Shown here: piece by piece, positions 1 to 7,950 of the stretch | Numbering within the stretch: position 1 is the first letter of the stretch | How the letters are laid out: every line of letters starts with the position of its first letter | From: CADCVT01 sp036389155 | GTDB taxonomy: Bacteria; Actinomycetota; Thermoleophilia; Solirubrobacterales; Solirubrobacteraceae | Assembly: GCA_036389155.1 (NCBI GenBank) | Contig: DASVQN010000020.1 | Location: forward strand, 81,888-145,887 | Direction: 5' to 3' | Length of the DNA stretch: 64,000 nt | Program-made: the position numbers and the translations under genes | The notes under the pieces: generated by a model | The model's database searches: none | What the model was told of the DNA's origin: nothing | The model's input: only the letters and a program-made list of their open reading frames with translations

Positions 1-2
1 CC

Positions 3-299
3 GCTTCCGCGTCGGAGGCGGGGCCGCTCTTCGAGTACGCGCTGGACCCGTTGCCTCCGGGCCCTCTCGGCCGCCGCTGGCGCTGGGAGCTGTGGGAGGT
101 CGAGGACGGGCGGATGCTCGCGGCCGGCTGGCACTTCTCCGAGCGGCGCGCGCGGCGCGCGGTGAGGATCGCGGCGGCGCGGCGGCTGTACGAGCGGCTG
201 GGGCTCGGCGTGGTGCCCGCGGCCGTCGTGCGGGCGGCGGACTCCGCGCGCGTTCGGTCGCTCCTGCGCCCGCGACCGCAGCCCGTCGCGACGCCCTAG
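3..299 (+). CDS. C-terminal end of an unidentified protein (start lies left of the window)
   Basis: The reading frame is open from the first bases of the window to a TAG at 297-299, so only about 98 C-terminal residues are visible. A TTG at 51 could be a start, but the frame upstream is open and has coding-like composition, so the gene probably begins before the window. The visible part is rich in Arg and Ala, with a Trp-rich stretch near residues 22-27 (RRWRWELWE). I see no catalytic motif, membrane segment or recognisable domain. It converges with the next gene, and the two stop codons overlap by two bases. No function is proposed. Confidence 0.5.
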   Translation, partial: ASASEAGPLFEYALDPLPPGPLGRRWRWELWEVEDGRMLAAGWHFSERRARRAVRIAAARRLYERLGLGVVPAAVVRAADSARVRSLLRPRPQPVATP

Positions 300-1645
300 G
301 GCACGAACCGCGCGAGGGACAGGGAGCGGGGCGCCGGTCGCCCGCCCGAGCCCTCGACGAAGCCGTTCGGGGCGCCCGGGGTGGCCGACCAGGCGATGAG
401 CGGCTGGCGGGTGCTCGGGTCGTAGGCCACGGCCGGGTTCTGTGCGGCTTCGGGCGGCGACACCGGCTCCGGCGGCCCGAAGGGCTGCTCCCGCCCGGGG
501 CGCCGCGCGGCGAAGACCTGGATGCCGGACTGCGGCTCCTGCGACGAGACCCACGTGATCGTCGCGCGCCCGTCCCGCGCGAGCGCGACGGCGACCTCGA
601 TGCCGTCGGCGGCCACACGCTGCACGGCGCCGAAGCGCCGGCCCGGGCGCGCCGAGGCCGCCTCGACCAGCGGGTGGCCGGAGCGCGACGTGGCCGACCA
701 CGCGACGAGCGCCTCTCCGTCGGCGCCGGTGGCGAGGTCGAGGTATCCGCTGCTCACGATCGGCGCCGAGCCGTTCCCCTCCAGGCGCTGTGCGCGCCGG
801 AAGCGCCGGCTGCCCGGGCGTCGCGTCGCCGCCCAGACCTCGGTCGGGAGGTTGACCTCTTCCCCGAGGTCGGACGACTTCCAGGCGATGACGGTGCGAC
901 CGCCGGCGGCGACCGCGAGCTCGACGGCGGCTGACCCGTGGTGGGGGCCGAGCACCTGTTGAGGCCCGGGCCGCATGCCGCGCCGGACCGTGACGACGCG
1001 GACCTCGCGGCGGCGTTTCCCAAGCTGCCCGGACTCGTGGAGGAGCGCGATCGTCACGTTGCCGTCACCGTCGATCGCGGCGGCCGTCCCGGTCTCACCG
1101 CTTTCGGTCGACCCCCAGTACGCGTCGTAGCCATGCCCGACGGCGATCGTGCGGGGCCTGCCGAAGTGGCCGCCGGGCGGCCGCAGCGCGTACCGGGTCA
1201 GCAGGTCCCGGCCGCGCCTCTCGCCCCACATCGCGACTGCGTCGCCCCGCGGGCTGACGCCGAGGTCCCATGCGCCGGCGACCGGCTCCGCGCGGCTCAG
1301 CGGGTCGGTGATCGTCCCGAACACGACGCCGTCGCTCGCGCGGAATCCGATCGTGCCGTTCCTGCCGTACGTGCGGAACCAGGGGCGGCCCGAGACGGTC
1401 CGGCGCACGATCGGCTCCACCCCGCCCGGCGCCAAGGTGATCAGCTGCGTGTCGTCGCGGCTCGAGAAGGCCGTCACGAGCGCGTGGCCGTCGCGGGCCA
1501 TGACGATGTCGGGGTACTGCGCGGGCCGGCCCAGCCGCACCGGCGGCGACCACGCCGCCTGCGCGGGCGCGGCGACGACGAGGGCGCAGACGGCGGCGCC
1601 GGCCCAGCGGATCTCATGCTGCTCAGACGCGCAATGAGCAGGCAA
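296..1645 (-). CDS. Secreted hypothetical protein, probable beta-propeller-like repeats
   Basis: The protein of about 449 residues begins with a hydrophobic stretch (WAGAAVCALVVAAPAQA) that looks like a signal peptide followed by an Ala-x-Ala cleavage site. The body has recurring short blocks, each with a small residue run, an aspartate or glycine turn and a phrase such as VIAWKSS, LVAWSAT or LIAWSAT. These suggest sheet-forming repeats exposed outside the cell. No ATG or GTG exists in frame near the signal peptide, so the TTG at 1645 is the best start and is uncertain by a few codons. It diverges from menF across about 75 bases. No enzyme motif was found, and the function is unknown. Confidence 0.6.
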   Translation of the reverse strand: MPAHCASEQHEIRWAGAAVCALVVAAPAQAAWSPPVRLGRPAQYPDIVMARDGHALVTAFSSRDDTQLITLAPGGVEPIVRRTVSGRPWFRTYGRNGTIGFRASDGVVFGTITDPLSRAEPVAGAWDLGVSPRGDAVAMWGERRGRDLLTRYALRPPGGHFGRPRTIAVGHGYDAYWGSTESGETGTAAAIDGDGNVTIALLHESGQLGKRRREVRVVTVRRGMRPGPQQVLGPHHGSAAVELAVAAGGRTVIAWKSSDLGEEVNLPTEVWAATRRPGSRRFRRAQRLEGNGSAPIVSSGYLDLATGADGEALVAWSATSRSGHPLVEAASARPGRRFGAVQRVAADGIEVAVALARDGRATITWVSSQEPQSGIQVFAARRPGREQPFGPPEPVSPPEAAQNPAVAYDPSTRQPLIAWSATPGAPNGFVEGSGGRPAPRSLSLARFVP

Positions 1646-1706
1646 GGTTGCGCGGTTGCGCGCGCGCCGCGGTCGCCGCGGCCGGCTCGAACGGCGGCGG
1701 TCGGCG

Positions 1707-1712
1707 TATCCT
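1707..1712 (+). promoter_or_regulatory. Probable -10 box of menF
   Basis: TATCCT matches the TAnnnT pattern and ends 8 bases before the ATG at 1721. That spacing would place the transcript start at or next to the start codon. A GAAGGGG run sits directly against the ATG. Confidence 0.4.
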
Positions 1713-1720
1713 CGAAGGGG

Positions 1721-3148
1721 ATGTCCCTGCGGACGACCGATGCCGGCAGGCTGGTCCGCCTCGGCGGCGCCGAGAGGGCGCGGCTCCGTGCGGCGGCCGA
1801 GCAGGCGGTGCGGCGGGCCCGGACGCGCGGCGGCGAGGCGCTGCTCGCGATCGCCCTCCCGCTTCCCGCCGACATCGATCCGGCGTCGGTGGTCGTCGCG
1901 TCGCGCCGCGACGGAGAGCCGTGGTTCTGCTTCGAGCAGCCCGAGCGCGACCGGGCGGCGCTGGCGACGCTCGGCTGCGTGAAGGCGCTCGAGTCCTCCG
2001 GCCCCGAGCGGTTCGAGCGGGTGGCCCGCGAGTGGCGCGCGCTGGCGAGCGAGGCGTCGGGCGACGCGGGGGAGCACCTGGTCGCGGTCGGCGGGTTCGC
2101 CTTCGCGGCCGCGGGTGGCGCCTCGCCGGACTGGACCGGGTTCGCGCCCGCGTCCCTGCACGTGCCGGAGGTGGCGCTGCTGCGCCGGCGCGGTGCGGTG
2201 TCCGTGACGCTCGCGGCGCTGGCGACGCCCGACGACACGGCGGAGGACGTCCTCGCCCGGGTCGAGCGCCGCGCGGCCGAGCTCCGGCTCGCGCCGCTCC
2301 CGCTCCTCGATCCGGATCCCGCCGGTGTCACACGGGTGGTCTCGACGATGCCGCCCGAGCATTACGAGGCGGCGGTGGCGAGCGCGGTGGAGCGGATCCG
2401 GTCGGGGGCGCTTGAGAAGGTGGTGCTGGCGCGGGAGGTGGAGGTCCACGCACCGGCGCCGCACGACGCCGCCGCGGTGTTCGCCGTCCTGCGCGAGGCC
2501 TTCCCGGCCTGCTTCGTCTTCTGCGCGGGGCGTGGGGACGCGACGTTCGTCGCCGCGTCGCCCGAGCTGCTGGTGCGGCGGGAGGGGCTGCGGGCGTCGT
2601 CGCTCGCGCTCGCAGGGTCCACGCGCCGCAGCGCCGACCCCGCCGTCGACGACCACCTCGGCGAGCGGCTCATGCAGTCGGCGAAGGACCGCGGCGAGCA
2701 GCGGATCGTCTCCGAGCGGATCCTGCGCACGCTCGAGCCCCACGCGGTGTGGACGACCGCCGCGCCCGAGCCGGTCATCGTCAAGGTCGCGAACATCCAG
2801 CACCTCGCGACGCCGATCCGCGCGCAGCTCGCGTCGCCGGTCGCCGCGGTCGAGCTCGCGGGCGTGCTCCACCCGACGCCGGCGGTCGGCGGCGAGCCCT
2901 TGGCGCGCGCGGCGCCGCTCATCCCGGCGCTGGAGGGCATCGACCGCGGCTGGTACGCCGGGCCGGTGGGCTGGACCGACGCGAACGAGGATGGAGAATT
3001 TTGCGTCGCGCTGCGGTGCGCGCTGCTGCGCGGGCGGCTGGCGCGCTGCTACGCCGGCGTCGGCGTGGTCGCCGACTCCGATCCCGCGGAGGAGCTTGCG
3101 GAGACGGAGATCAAGCTCGCCGCGCTGCTGCCCGTCCTCGCCGCCTGA
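1721..3148 (+). CDS. menF: Isochorismate synthase (menaquinone pathway)
   Basis: It converts chorismate to isochorismate, the first committed step of classical menaquinone synthesis, in the cytoplasm. The 475-residue length is typical of MenF/DhbC/EntC. The C-terminal half carries the chorismate-binding fold: VVLAREVE, FVAASPELLVRR, the LAGSTRR segment, a KDRGEQRIVSERI helix, HPTPAVGGEP and GWYAGPVGW with a following glutamate-rich end. The Lys of the first motif and the Glu of the GEFCVALR region are the expected catalytic and magnesium-binding positions. Salicylate-forming homologues cannot be excluded by eye, but menD, H, C, A, B and E lie 7-13 kb downstream, which favours menaquinone. The ATG at 1721 is chosen because a GA-rich ribosome site and a -10 box precede it. 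Confidence 0.88.
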   Translation: MSLRTTDAGRLVRLGGAERARLRAAAEQAVRRARTRGGEALLAIALPLPADIDPASVVVASRRDGEPWFCFEQPERDRAALATLGCVKALESSGPERFERVAREWRALASEASGDAGEHLVAVGGFAFAAAGGASPDWTGFAPASLHVPEVALLRRRGAVSVTLAALATPDDTAEDVLARVERRAAELRLAPLPLLDPDPAGVTRVVSTMPPEHYEAAVASAVERIRSGALEKVVLAREVEVHAPAPHDAAAVFAVLREAFPACFVFCAGRGDATFVAASPELLVRREGLRASSLALAGSTRRSADPAVDDHLGERLMQSAKDRGEQRIVSERILRTLEPHAVWTTAAPEPVIVKVANIQHLATPIRAQLASPVAAVELAGVLHPTPAVGGEPLARAAPLIPALEGIDRGWYAGPVGWTDANEDGEFCVALRCALLRGRLARCYAGVGVVADSDPAEELAETEIKLAALLPVLAA

Positions 3149-3157
3149 GCCTCCGCC

Positions 3158-4180
3158 GTGGTTCCGCCGGACCCGCTCATCTCGGTCGTGCTGCCGGTCT
3201 TCGACGCCCGCCCGCACCTGGCGGAGGCGGTGGCGTCGGTCCGGGCCCAGAGCCACCGCCGCTGGGAGCTCCTGCTCGTGGACGACGGGTCGACCGACGG
3301 CTCGGCGCAGCTGGCCGACGCGCTCGCGGCCGAGGATCGGCGCATCCGGGTCCTGCGCGTCGACCACGGCGGCGCCGCGCACGCGGTCAACGCGGGCATC
3401 GAGGCCGCGCAGGGCGAGATGATCGCGCGCATGGACGCCGACGACGTCGCCGCGCCCGAGCGCTTCGCGACCCAGCTGGAGTGGATGCGGCAGACCGGCG
3501 TCGAGGTGTGCGGGAGCTGTGCGATGCGATTCGGCGCCGCGCGGGGCCTCCTGTGGTTCCCGGAAGGCCACGAGGCCATCGCGCGCGAGATGCTGTTCCG
3601 CCACGGGATCCTGCAGCCGACGCTGCTCACCCACGCCTCGATCCTGAAGGCGCATCGATATCGCGAGGGCGCGCGCTTCGAGGGCAACGAGCTGTGGATT
3701 CGCCTGCGCCGCGAGCACGTGCTCGGGAACGTCCCGGCCGTGCTGCTCAAGCACCGCGTGCACGCGCAGCAGACGAGCGTGGTGCGCGGCGCGGCCATGC
3801 GCGAGTTCGTGCGTGCGACCCGGCGGCCGCTGTTCGCCGAGCTGTTCCCCGATGCCGGTGCGCCCGACTTCGAGGCGGTGGACCGCGTGGCGGACCGCAG
3901 GCCGTTCCCGACGCTCGAGGCGCTCGAGCGGGCGGGTTCGTGGCTCCTGCGTCTCGCGGACTCACCGGACCGGCAGCTCGGCCGGCGCATGCTCGCGCGC
4001 TGGCGCGACGCGTGCCGCGCGTCGACCGCGCTCGGGCCGGCCGTCCACGGCCTGTACCGGCGGCTCGCGCCGGCGTTCGTCGGCGAGCCGGTCGAGCCCG
4101 ACCCGCGCCTGCGGCTCGCGAGCGCGGTGCGGCTGCCGCCTCGGCCTCGGCGGCGCACCCTAAGATCCGGGCGATCGTGA
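3158..4180 (+). CDS. Family 2 glycosyltransferase of the lasso-peptide cluster
   Basis: The protein has 340 residues. The N-terminus (LISVVLPVFDARPHL, then ELLLVDDGSTDGS) is the nucleotide-sugar-binding GT-A fold of family GT2, and ARMDADDV near residue 95 is the DxD metal-binding motif. A C-terminal part of about 130 residues is helical and has no clear membrane segment. Its stop overlaps the GTG of the PqqD-like gene by four bases, so it appears translationally linked to the lasso genes. That linkage suggests it glycosylates the peptide or an anchoring molecule, which is inference. A role in cell-surface glycans unrelated to the peptide remains possible. It starts at GTG 3158, nine bases after menF ends. 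Confidence 0.8.
   Translation: MVPPDPLISVVLPVFDARPHLAEAVASVRAQSHRRWELLLVDDGSTDGSAQLADALAAEDRRIRVLRVDHGGAAHAVNAGIEAAQGEMIARMDADDVAAPERFATQLEWMRQTGVEVCGSCAMRFGAARGLLWFPEGHEAIAREMLFRHGILQPTLLTHASILKAHRYREGARFEGNELWIRLRREHVLGNVPAVLLKHRVHAQQTSVVRGAAMREFVRATRRPLFAELFPDAGAPDFEAVDRVADRRPFPTLEALERAGSWLLRLADSPDRQLGRRMLARWRDACRASTALGPAVHGLYRRLAPAFVGEPVEPDPRLRLASAVRLPPRPRRRTLRSGRS
4161..4166 (+). promoter_or_regulatory. Possible internal -10 box before the PqqD-like gene
   Basis: TAAGAT lies inside the 3' end of the glycosyltransferase gene and ends 10 bases before the GTG at 4177. It fits the TAnnnT box seen near other starts in this window, so the PqqD-like and B2 genes may also be transcribed separately. 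Confidence 0.25.
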
Positions 4181-4464
4181 GCGACGACATCGTCTTCCGG
4201 CAGGTCACCGGCCCGCTGTTCACCCGCGTCGACGACGACCTCATGGCCGTCGACACGCAGGGCGGCCTCGTCTTCACGTTCAACCGGTCCGCGGCGCGGA
4301 TCTGGGAGCTGCTCCAGGACTGGACCACGCTCGATGCGGTCTGCACGCAGCTCCAGCGCCAGTACGCGGTCGAGCCGGACCGCTGCGCGGCCCAGGTCAC
4401 GGGCCTCGTCGAGCGGCTCCGGGAGGCCGGGCTCGTCGAGCAGCGGCACGGCCGGCCTTCGTGA
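4177..4464 (+). CDS. PqqD-like leader-peptide recognition protein (lasso B1/RRE)
   Basis: This 95-residue protein has the PqqD fold. It begins with a strand-rich part (VFRQVTGPLFTRVDDDLMAVD), then GLVFTFNRSAARIWELL, the hallmark segment in which a Leu/Asn-rich turn precedes a helix. A helical end follows (VTGLVERLREAGLVEQ). In RiPP pathways such proteins bind the leader of the precursor and hand it to the protease and cyclase. In lasso clusters the domain is called B1. Here it is a separate protein that overlaps the B2 protease by four bases, the usual split arrangement of Gram-positive lasso loci. The GTG start was chosen because it overlaps the preceding TGA and opens exactly at the conserved domain. 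Confidence 0.85.
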   Translation: MSDDIVFRQVTGPLFTRVDDDLMAVDTQGGLVFTFNRSAARIWELLQDWTTLDAVCTQLQRQYAVEPDRCAAQVTGLVERLREAGLVEQRHGRPS

Positions 4465-4874
4465 GCCGCTCGAGGCTCCTGCGCCTCGAGGCGAGCGCCC
4501 ACCTCGTCGCGGCCCGTCTGGCCGTCCGGCTCCTGCCCTACCGCGTGCTCACGCGGCTCTTCGAGCTGTCATCGCGCCGCCCGGAGTTCACCGGCAGTGA
4601 GCGTGCGCGCATCTGTCTCGACGTCCGGAGCGCGGTCGAGGGCGCGTCGCGTCGGCTGCCCGGCTCCGTCTGCCTGCCGCGTGCGCTCGCGGCGCAGGCG
4701 ATGCTTCGACGCCGCGGGATCACGACGACGCTGTATCTCGGCGTCGCTCGCTCGCCCGCTGCGCCACACCCGTCGCACGCGTGGCTCAAGGACGGCGAGC
4801 TCGGGGTCGCGGGTACGCGCGCGAGCGGCGACTACCACGCGGTCGCGAGCTACTCGGCGAAGGGGGCCGGCTAG
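4461..4874 (+). CDS. Lasso peptide B2 protein (transglutaminase-like leader protease)
   Basis: The 137-residue protein matches the McjB C-terminal/transglutaminase-like family that removes the leader from lasso precursors. The catalytic Cys is expected at residue 71 in GSVCLPRALAAQ, and the His at 106 in SHAWLKDG. The spacing of about 35 residues and the following G-V-G-rich strand fit the family's Cys-His-Asp triad. An N-terminal helical region (residues 1-45) is also normal for stand-alone B2 proteins. It starts with an ATG overlapping the PqqD-like gene. Its stop overlaps that of the antisense glycosyltransferase by three bases. The enzyme should act in the cytoplasm with the PqqD-like partner and the cyclase. 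Confidence 0.87.
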   Translation: MSRSRLLRLEASAHLVAARLAVRLLPYRVLTRLFELSSRRPEFTGSERARICLDVRSAVEGASRRLPGSVCLPRALAAQAMLRRRGITTTLYLGVARSPAAPHPSHAWLKDGELGVAGTRASGDYHAVASYSAKGAG

Positions 4875-5845
4875 ACCCGGAAGTGCTCCACCATGAAGCC
4901 GCGGTCGGCTTTCGTGAGCAGCTCGCCCATCGCCGACAACGCCGAGAAGGCGATCCCGATCGCGATGGCGATCGGCAGGGCGGGGAGCGAGAGGCCGACC
5001 ACCCGGCGGCGGCGGATCAGCGTCTCGACGGTTCGCCGGACGTCGGTCGCGAAGCGGCGCGCGGTGCCGATCGTCGTCCACTGGGCGCCCGGCTCGGCCA
5101 TGAACAGCCGGTCGCGCCCCCGAGAGAAGGAGCGCGTGAGGAACTGCCCGGCGCCGAGCGGCGGAGGGTGTCGTACGTGGGCGCCCTGGGCGGTCACCAT
5201 CGTCACGCCCCGCGCCTCCATCAGGTTGCGAAGCAGCTGGCAGGCGCCGCGGGAGGTCTCCGGCATCGACGGGAACGGGAACCGCACCGCGACCTCGCGG
5301 CGGAACGCGACGTTGTTCGTGGCCAGCCGCGTCATCGGCACGAGCTCGTCCGTCTCGGCGCGCAGCGGGAAGATCCAGTTCGCCGCGAACGTGCGGCTGT
5401 AGACGTCCGTCGGGTCGACGTACGTGTTCCCGCCGACCACCGAGATCTCGGGATCGGCGAACGGCGCCAGCACCCGTGCGAGCCACCCCGGCTCGGGCAG
5501 GACGTCGCAGTCGAGGAAGACCAGCAGCTCGCCCCGCGCCTCGCGTACCGCCGTGTTCTTCAGCTCGTAGTACTCGAGCCCGGCCGGGGCGAGGAAGCGG
5601 ATGTCGAACAGCCCGGCGTCGGAGCCGAGCGTCGCGCGGACGAACGTCTCGCAGGCGTCCCGAGTTGCACGATCGACGCAGACGAGCAGCTCGGGGTGCC
5701 GGAGGAACGCCTGCCCTGCCGTCTCGCGGACCTGCTCGGCGAGGATCCGCAGCATCGAGCGGCTGCGGTCCTGCCCCTGCCGCGGCGCCTGCTCCCATTC
5801 GACGATGATCGAGAGCGACGTCTCATGGTCCGGCTTTCCCGTCAT
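4871..5845 (-). CDS. Second family 2 glycosyltransferase, antisense inside the lasso cluster
   Basis: The protein has 324 residues. It contains a GT2-type nucleotide-sugar-binding region: a long N-terminal strand (LSIIVEW), an ARGELLVFLDCDVLPEPGW segment with a DCD metal motif near residue 110, and a GGNTYVDPTD loop. Near the C-terminus two hydrophobic stretches (VVGLSLPALPIAIAIGIAF and adjoining residues) suggest membrane attachment. It lies between the B2 protease and the precursor but on the opposite strand. It starts at ATG 5845 and shares a 111-base divergent promoter region with the precursor. The position suggests a role in peptide tailoring or in the producer envelope, but nothing in the sequence identifies the acceptor. 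Confidence 0.78.
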   Translation of the reverse strand: MTGKPDHETSLSIIVEWEQAPRQGQDRSRSMLRILAEQVRETAGQAFLRHPELLVCVDRATRDACETFVRATLGSDAGLFDIRFLAPAGLEYYELKNTAVREARGELLVFLDCDVLPEPGWLARVLAPFADPEISVVGGNTYVDPTDVYSRTFAANWIFPLRAETDELVPMTRLATNNVAFRREVAVRFPFPSMPETSRGACQLLRNLMEARGVTMVTAQGAHVRHPPPLGAGQFLTRSFSRGRDRLFMAEPGAQWTTIGTARRFATDVRRTVETLIRRRRVVGLSLPALPIAIAIGIAFSALSAMGELLTKADRGFMVEHFRV

Positions 5846-5956
5846 CGGCGGCGAAGTCTGCCACGGGTCGCCTTCCGTGGATCCGGCGACCTCTGCGGCT
5901 GGCGTTCGGCCGGTCCGATCGTTATCTTCCGCCGACGCTTCTGACGAGGGAGAACG
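5846..5956. promoter_or_regulatory. Divergent promoter region between glycosyltransferase and lasso precursor
   Basis: The 111-base interval separates two divergent genes. On the + strand, TATCTT at 5923-5928 is a plausible -10 box that would give a leader of about 20 bases. That leader contains GAGGGAG, a good ribosome site ending about five bases before the precursor ATG. This differs from the many probably leaderless genes nearby and suits a highly expressed precursor. No clear operator repeat was seen. Confidence 0.4.
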
Positions 5957-6100
5957 ATGCTTGACAGCGATGAGCGCACGGAGAACCACGAGGACGAGCG
6001 TGAGCAGTGGGAGGAGCCCCGGCTCGACGTCACGTCGCTGAAGGCCGCGATGTCGACCGGCCTCGGGACCGGAACCGACGGCCCGAACAACTACTCCTGA
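5957..6100 (+). CDS. Lasso peptide precursor with C-terminal serine
   Basis: The 47-codon gene has a strong ribosome site and lies just upstream of the cyclase. Residues 1-17 are highly acidic. Residues 18-23 (WEEPRL) match the YxxPxL leader motif recognised by PqqD-like proteins, with Trp for Tyr. The C-terminus is Gly/Thr-rich with one acidic residue, Asp41, and ends in Tyr46-Ser47. Lasso cyclases join residue 1 of the core to an Asp or Glu at position 7-9. Core GLGTGTDGPNNYS would give a 7-residue ring (Gly35 to Asp41), and a core starting at Ser33 a 9-residue ring. The usual Thr at leader position -2 fits neither choice perfectly. The terminal Ser is the expected substrate of the adjacent kinase. 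Precursor identity is strong by context; the core boundary is inference. Confidence 0.8.
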   Translation: MLDSDERTENHEDEREQWEEPRLDVTSLKAAMSTGLGTGTDGPNNYS

Positions 6101-6236
6101 CGCACCCGGCGCGCAGCGCAGCGCGATCTTCGGGGTCGTCACCTTCGGCGGCGACGACGCCACGCTCGGGCCGCGTGTCGTCCGCGACCGCGCGCTGACG
6201 CTCGTCGCCGCGGGTCGCGTCGACAACCGGCGCGCG

Positions 6237-7946
6237 GTGGCGGCGTCGCTTGCTCCGGGCACGGGCGGGCCGCCGCCATGCGACGCCGAGCTGATGCTCG
6301 CCGCGCACCGCCGTTTCGGCGACGAGGCCCCGAGCCGGCTCGTCGGCGAGTTCGCCTTCGCCATCTGGGACGCCGACAAGCGGACACTGCTGGCCGTGGC
6401 CTCCGCGCCACTCGCGCCCCCGCTGTACTTCCACGACGCCGGGGACCGCTTCGCGTTCGCGGGCCGCGCCCGGGCGTTGCTCGCCCTGCCCGGCGTCGCG
6501 CGTCGCGTCGACGAGGAGCACGTCGCCTCCTTCCTCACGCACGCGGACACGGGTGCCGACCGCACCTTCTTCCGGGGCATCCGCCGGCTGCTGCCGGGGC
6601 AGCGCCTCGTCGCGCGCCGCGGGGGCGTGGCAGTCACGCCGTGGTGGCGGCCCGACCTCCACGACGACCTCTCGCTGCGCGACGACGCCGAGTACGTCGC
6701 GGCGTTCGAGGAGCTCCTCGAGGGCGTCATCGACGATCACCTGCCGGCCGGTGGGAGGTGCGGGGCGCTCCTGAGCGGCGGCCTCGACTCGGGCGCCGTG
6801 GCCACCACGGCCGCGCCGCTGCTCGACCGGGCCGGGCGCCGCCTGGCCGCGTACACGCACGTTCCTCACGCGGCCTTCGCCGGCGCGGTGATGGACGGGC
6901 GCTACGCCGACGAGACGCCGCACGTCGAAGCGCTGGCGTCCATGCATCCGAACGTCGACCTGCAGCTCGTGCCCGAGGAGCCGCGCGGGCTTCTCGAGGG
7001 CGCCGAGCACGTCTTCGCCGCGACCGAGAGCCCGATCCGCAACGCGTCGAATCGCGGCTGGCTCGAAGCGATCTTCGCGCGCGCTCGAGCCGACGGCGTC
7101 AGCGTCCTGCTCAACGGCGACCAGGGCAACCTCACCGCGAGCTGGGACGGCAGCGGCCTGCTCATGGAGCTGGTCAGGCACGGCCGCCTCCTCGACGCCA
7201 CTCGGGAGGCGCGCGCGCTCGCACACAGCGGCGGAGCGTCGTCGGCCGGCCATGCGCTCGTCCGTCTCGGGATCCAGCCGTTCCTCCCGCAGGGCGTCAA
7301 CGTCGGGATCTCGATGCTGCGGGGCGGTCCCCGCGTGCGCGGGAACGACGCGTACGGGACCTACTCGCTGATCGCGCCCTCGCTCGCCGCCGAGCTCGAC
7401 CTCGCCTCCCGCGACCGGAACCTCCGCCGCCGCGTCCATCGGCTCCCGGTCCGCGGTCTGCGCGCGCGCCGGCTGCGGACCCTGGTGGCGACCGGTGTGA
7501 CCGGCGCGCCGGTCCTGGCCGGTTACCGCGAGCTGTTCGGGATCGACATCCGCACCCCGCTCGCCGACCGCCGCCTGGTCGAGTTCTGCCTCCGCGTGCC
7601 GGAGGCGCAGTTCGCCCGGGAGGGCACGGACCGCCGGCTCATCCGGCGGGCGATGGCGGGCCGGCTGCCCGAGCCCACGCTGCGCGGCCGGCAGCGAGGG
7701 CTCCAGGCGCCGTCGTGGTCCGACGACATCGCCCGCGAGCGTCCGCAGCTGCTCGCAGCGGTCGGCCGGTTCGAGCGCGACGATCTCGCCCGCCGGGTGC
7801 TCGACCTGCCGCGTCTGCGAACGCTGCTCGAGAACTGGCCGCGGACGCCGCCGACGAGCAGCGCGGACGTCCAGATCTACCGCGGTGCGGTCCCGTCGGC
7901 GCTGATGACCGGCGCGTTCCTGCTCTGGGCGCAGGAAGCCGCGTAG
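6237..7946 (+). CDS. Lasso peptide cyclase (asparagine-synthetase-like, McjC family)
   Basis: Lasso cyclases adenylate the acidic side chain of the core and form the macrolactam. The ATP-pyrophosphatase motif LSGGLDSGA is near residue 180. The glutaminase-like N-terminal domain carries GEFAFAIWD and LLPGQR. Near residue 430 comes RELFGIDIRTPLADRRLVEFCL, the standard C-terminal half of the family. The first ordinary start codon is the GTG at 6237, but the conserved beginning of the domain (SAIFGVV, then about 35 more residues) is readable in the same frame from about 6117 with no ATG, GTG or TTG. The true start may be non-standard (for example ATC at 6126), or a base error may be present. The kinase follows after four bases. 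Confidence 0.85.
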   Translation: MAASLAPGTGGPPPCDAELMLAAHRRFGDEAPSRLVGEFAFAIWDADKRTLLAVASAPLAPPLYFHDAGDRFAFAGRARALLALPGVARRVDEEHVASFLTHADTGADRTFFRGIRRLLPGQRLVARRGGVAVTPWWRPDLHDDLSLRDDAEYVAAFEELLEGVIDDHLPAGGRCGALLSGGLDSGAVATTAAPLLDRAGRRLAAYTHVPHAAFAGAVMDGRYADETPHVEALASMHPNVDLQLVPEEPRGLLEGAEHVFAATESPIRNASNRGWLEAIFARARADGVSVLLNGDQGNLTASWDGSGLLMELVRHGRLLDATREARALAHSGGASSAGHALVRLGIQPFLPQGVNVGISMLRGGPRVRGNDAYGTYSLIAPSLAAELDLASRDRNLRRRVHRLPVRGLRARRLRTLVATGVTGAPVLAGYRELFGIDIRTPLADRRLVEFCLRVPEAQFAREGTDRRLIRRAMAGRLPEPTLRGRQRGLQAPSWSDDIARERPQLLAAVGRFERDDLARRVLDLPRLRTLLENWPRTPPTSSADVQIYRGAVPSALMTGAFLLWAQEAA

Positions 7947-7950
7947 CGGC

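Noticed and set aside
296..3763. 1155-codon open frame on the minus strand
   Set aside because: Only its last 449 codons look like a protein; the rest is antisense of menF and the glycosyltransferase with Arg/Pro/Ala-rich composition typical of shadow frames in GC-rich DNA.
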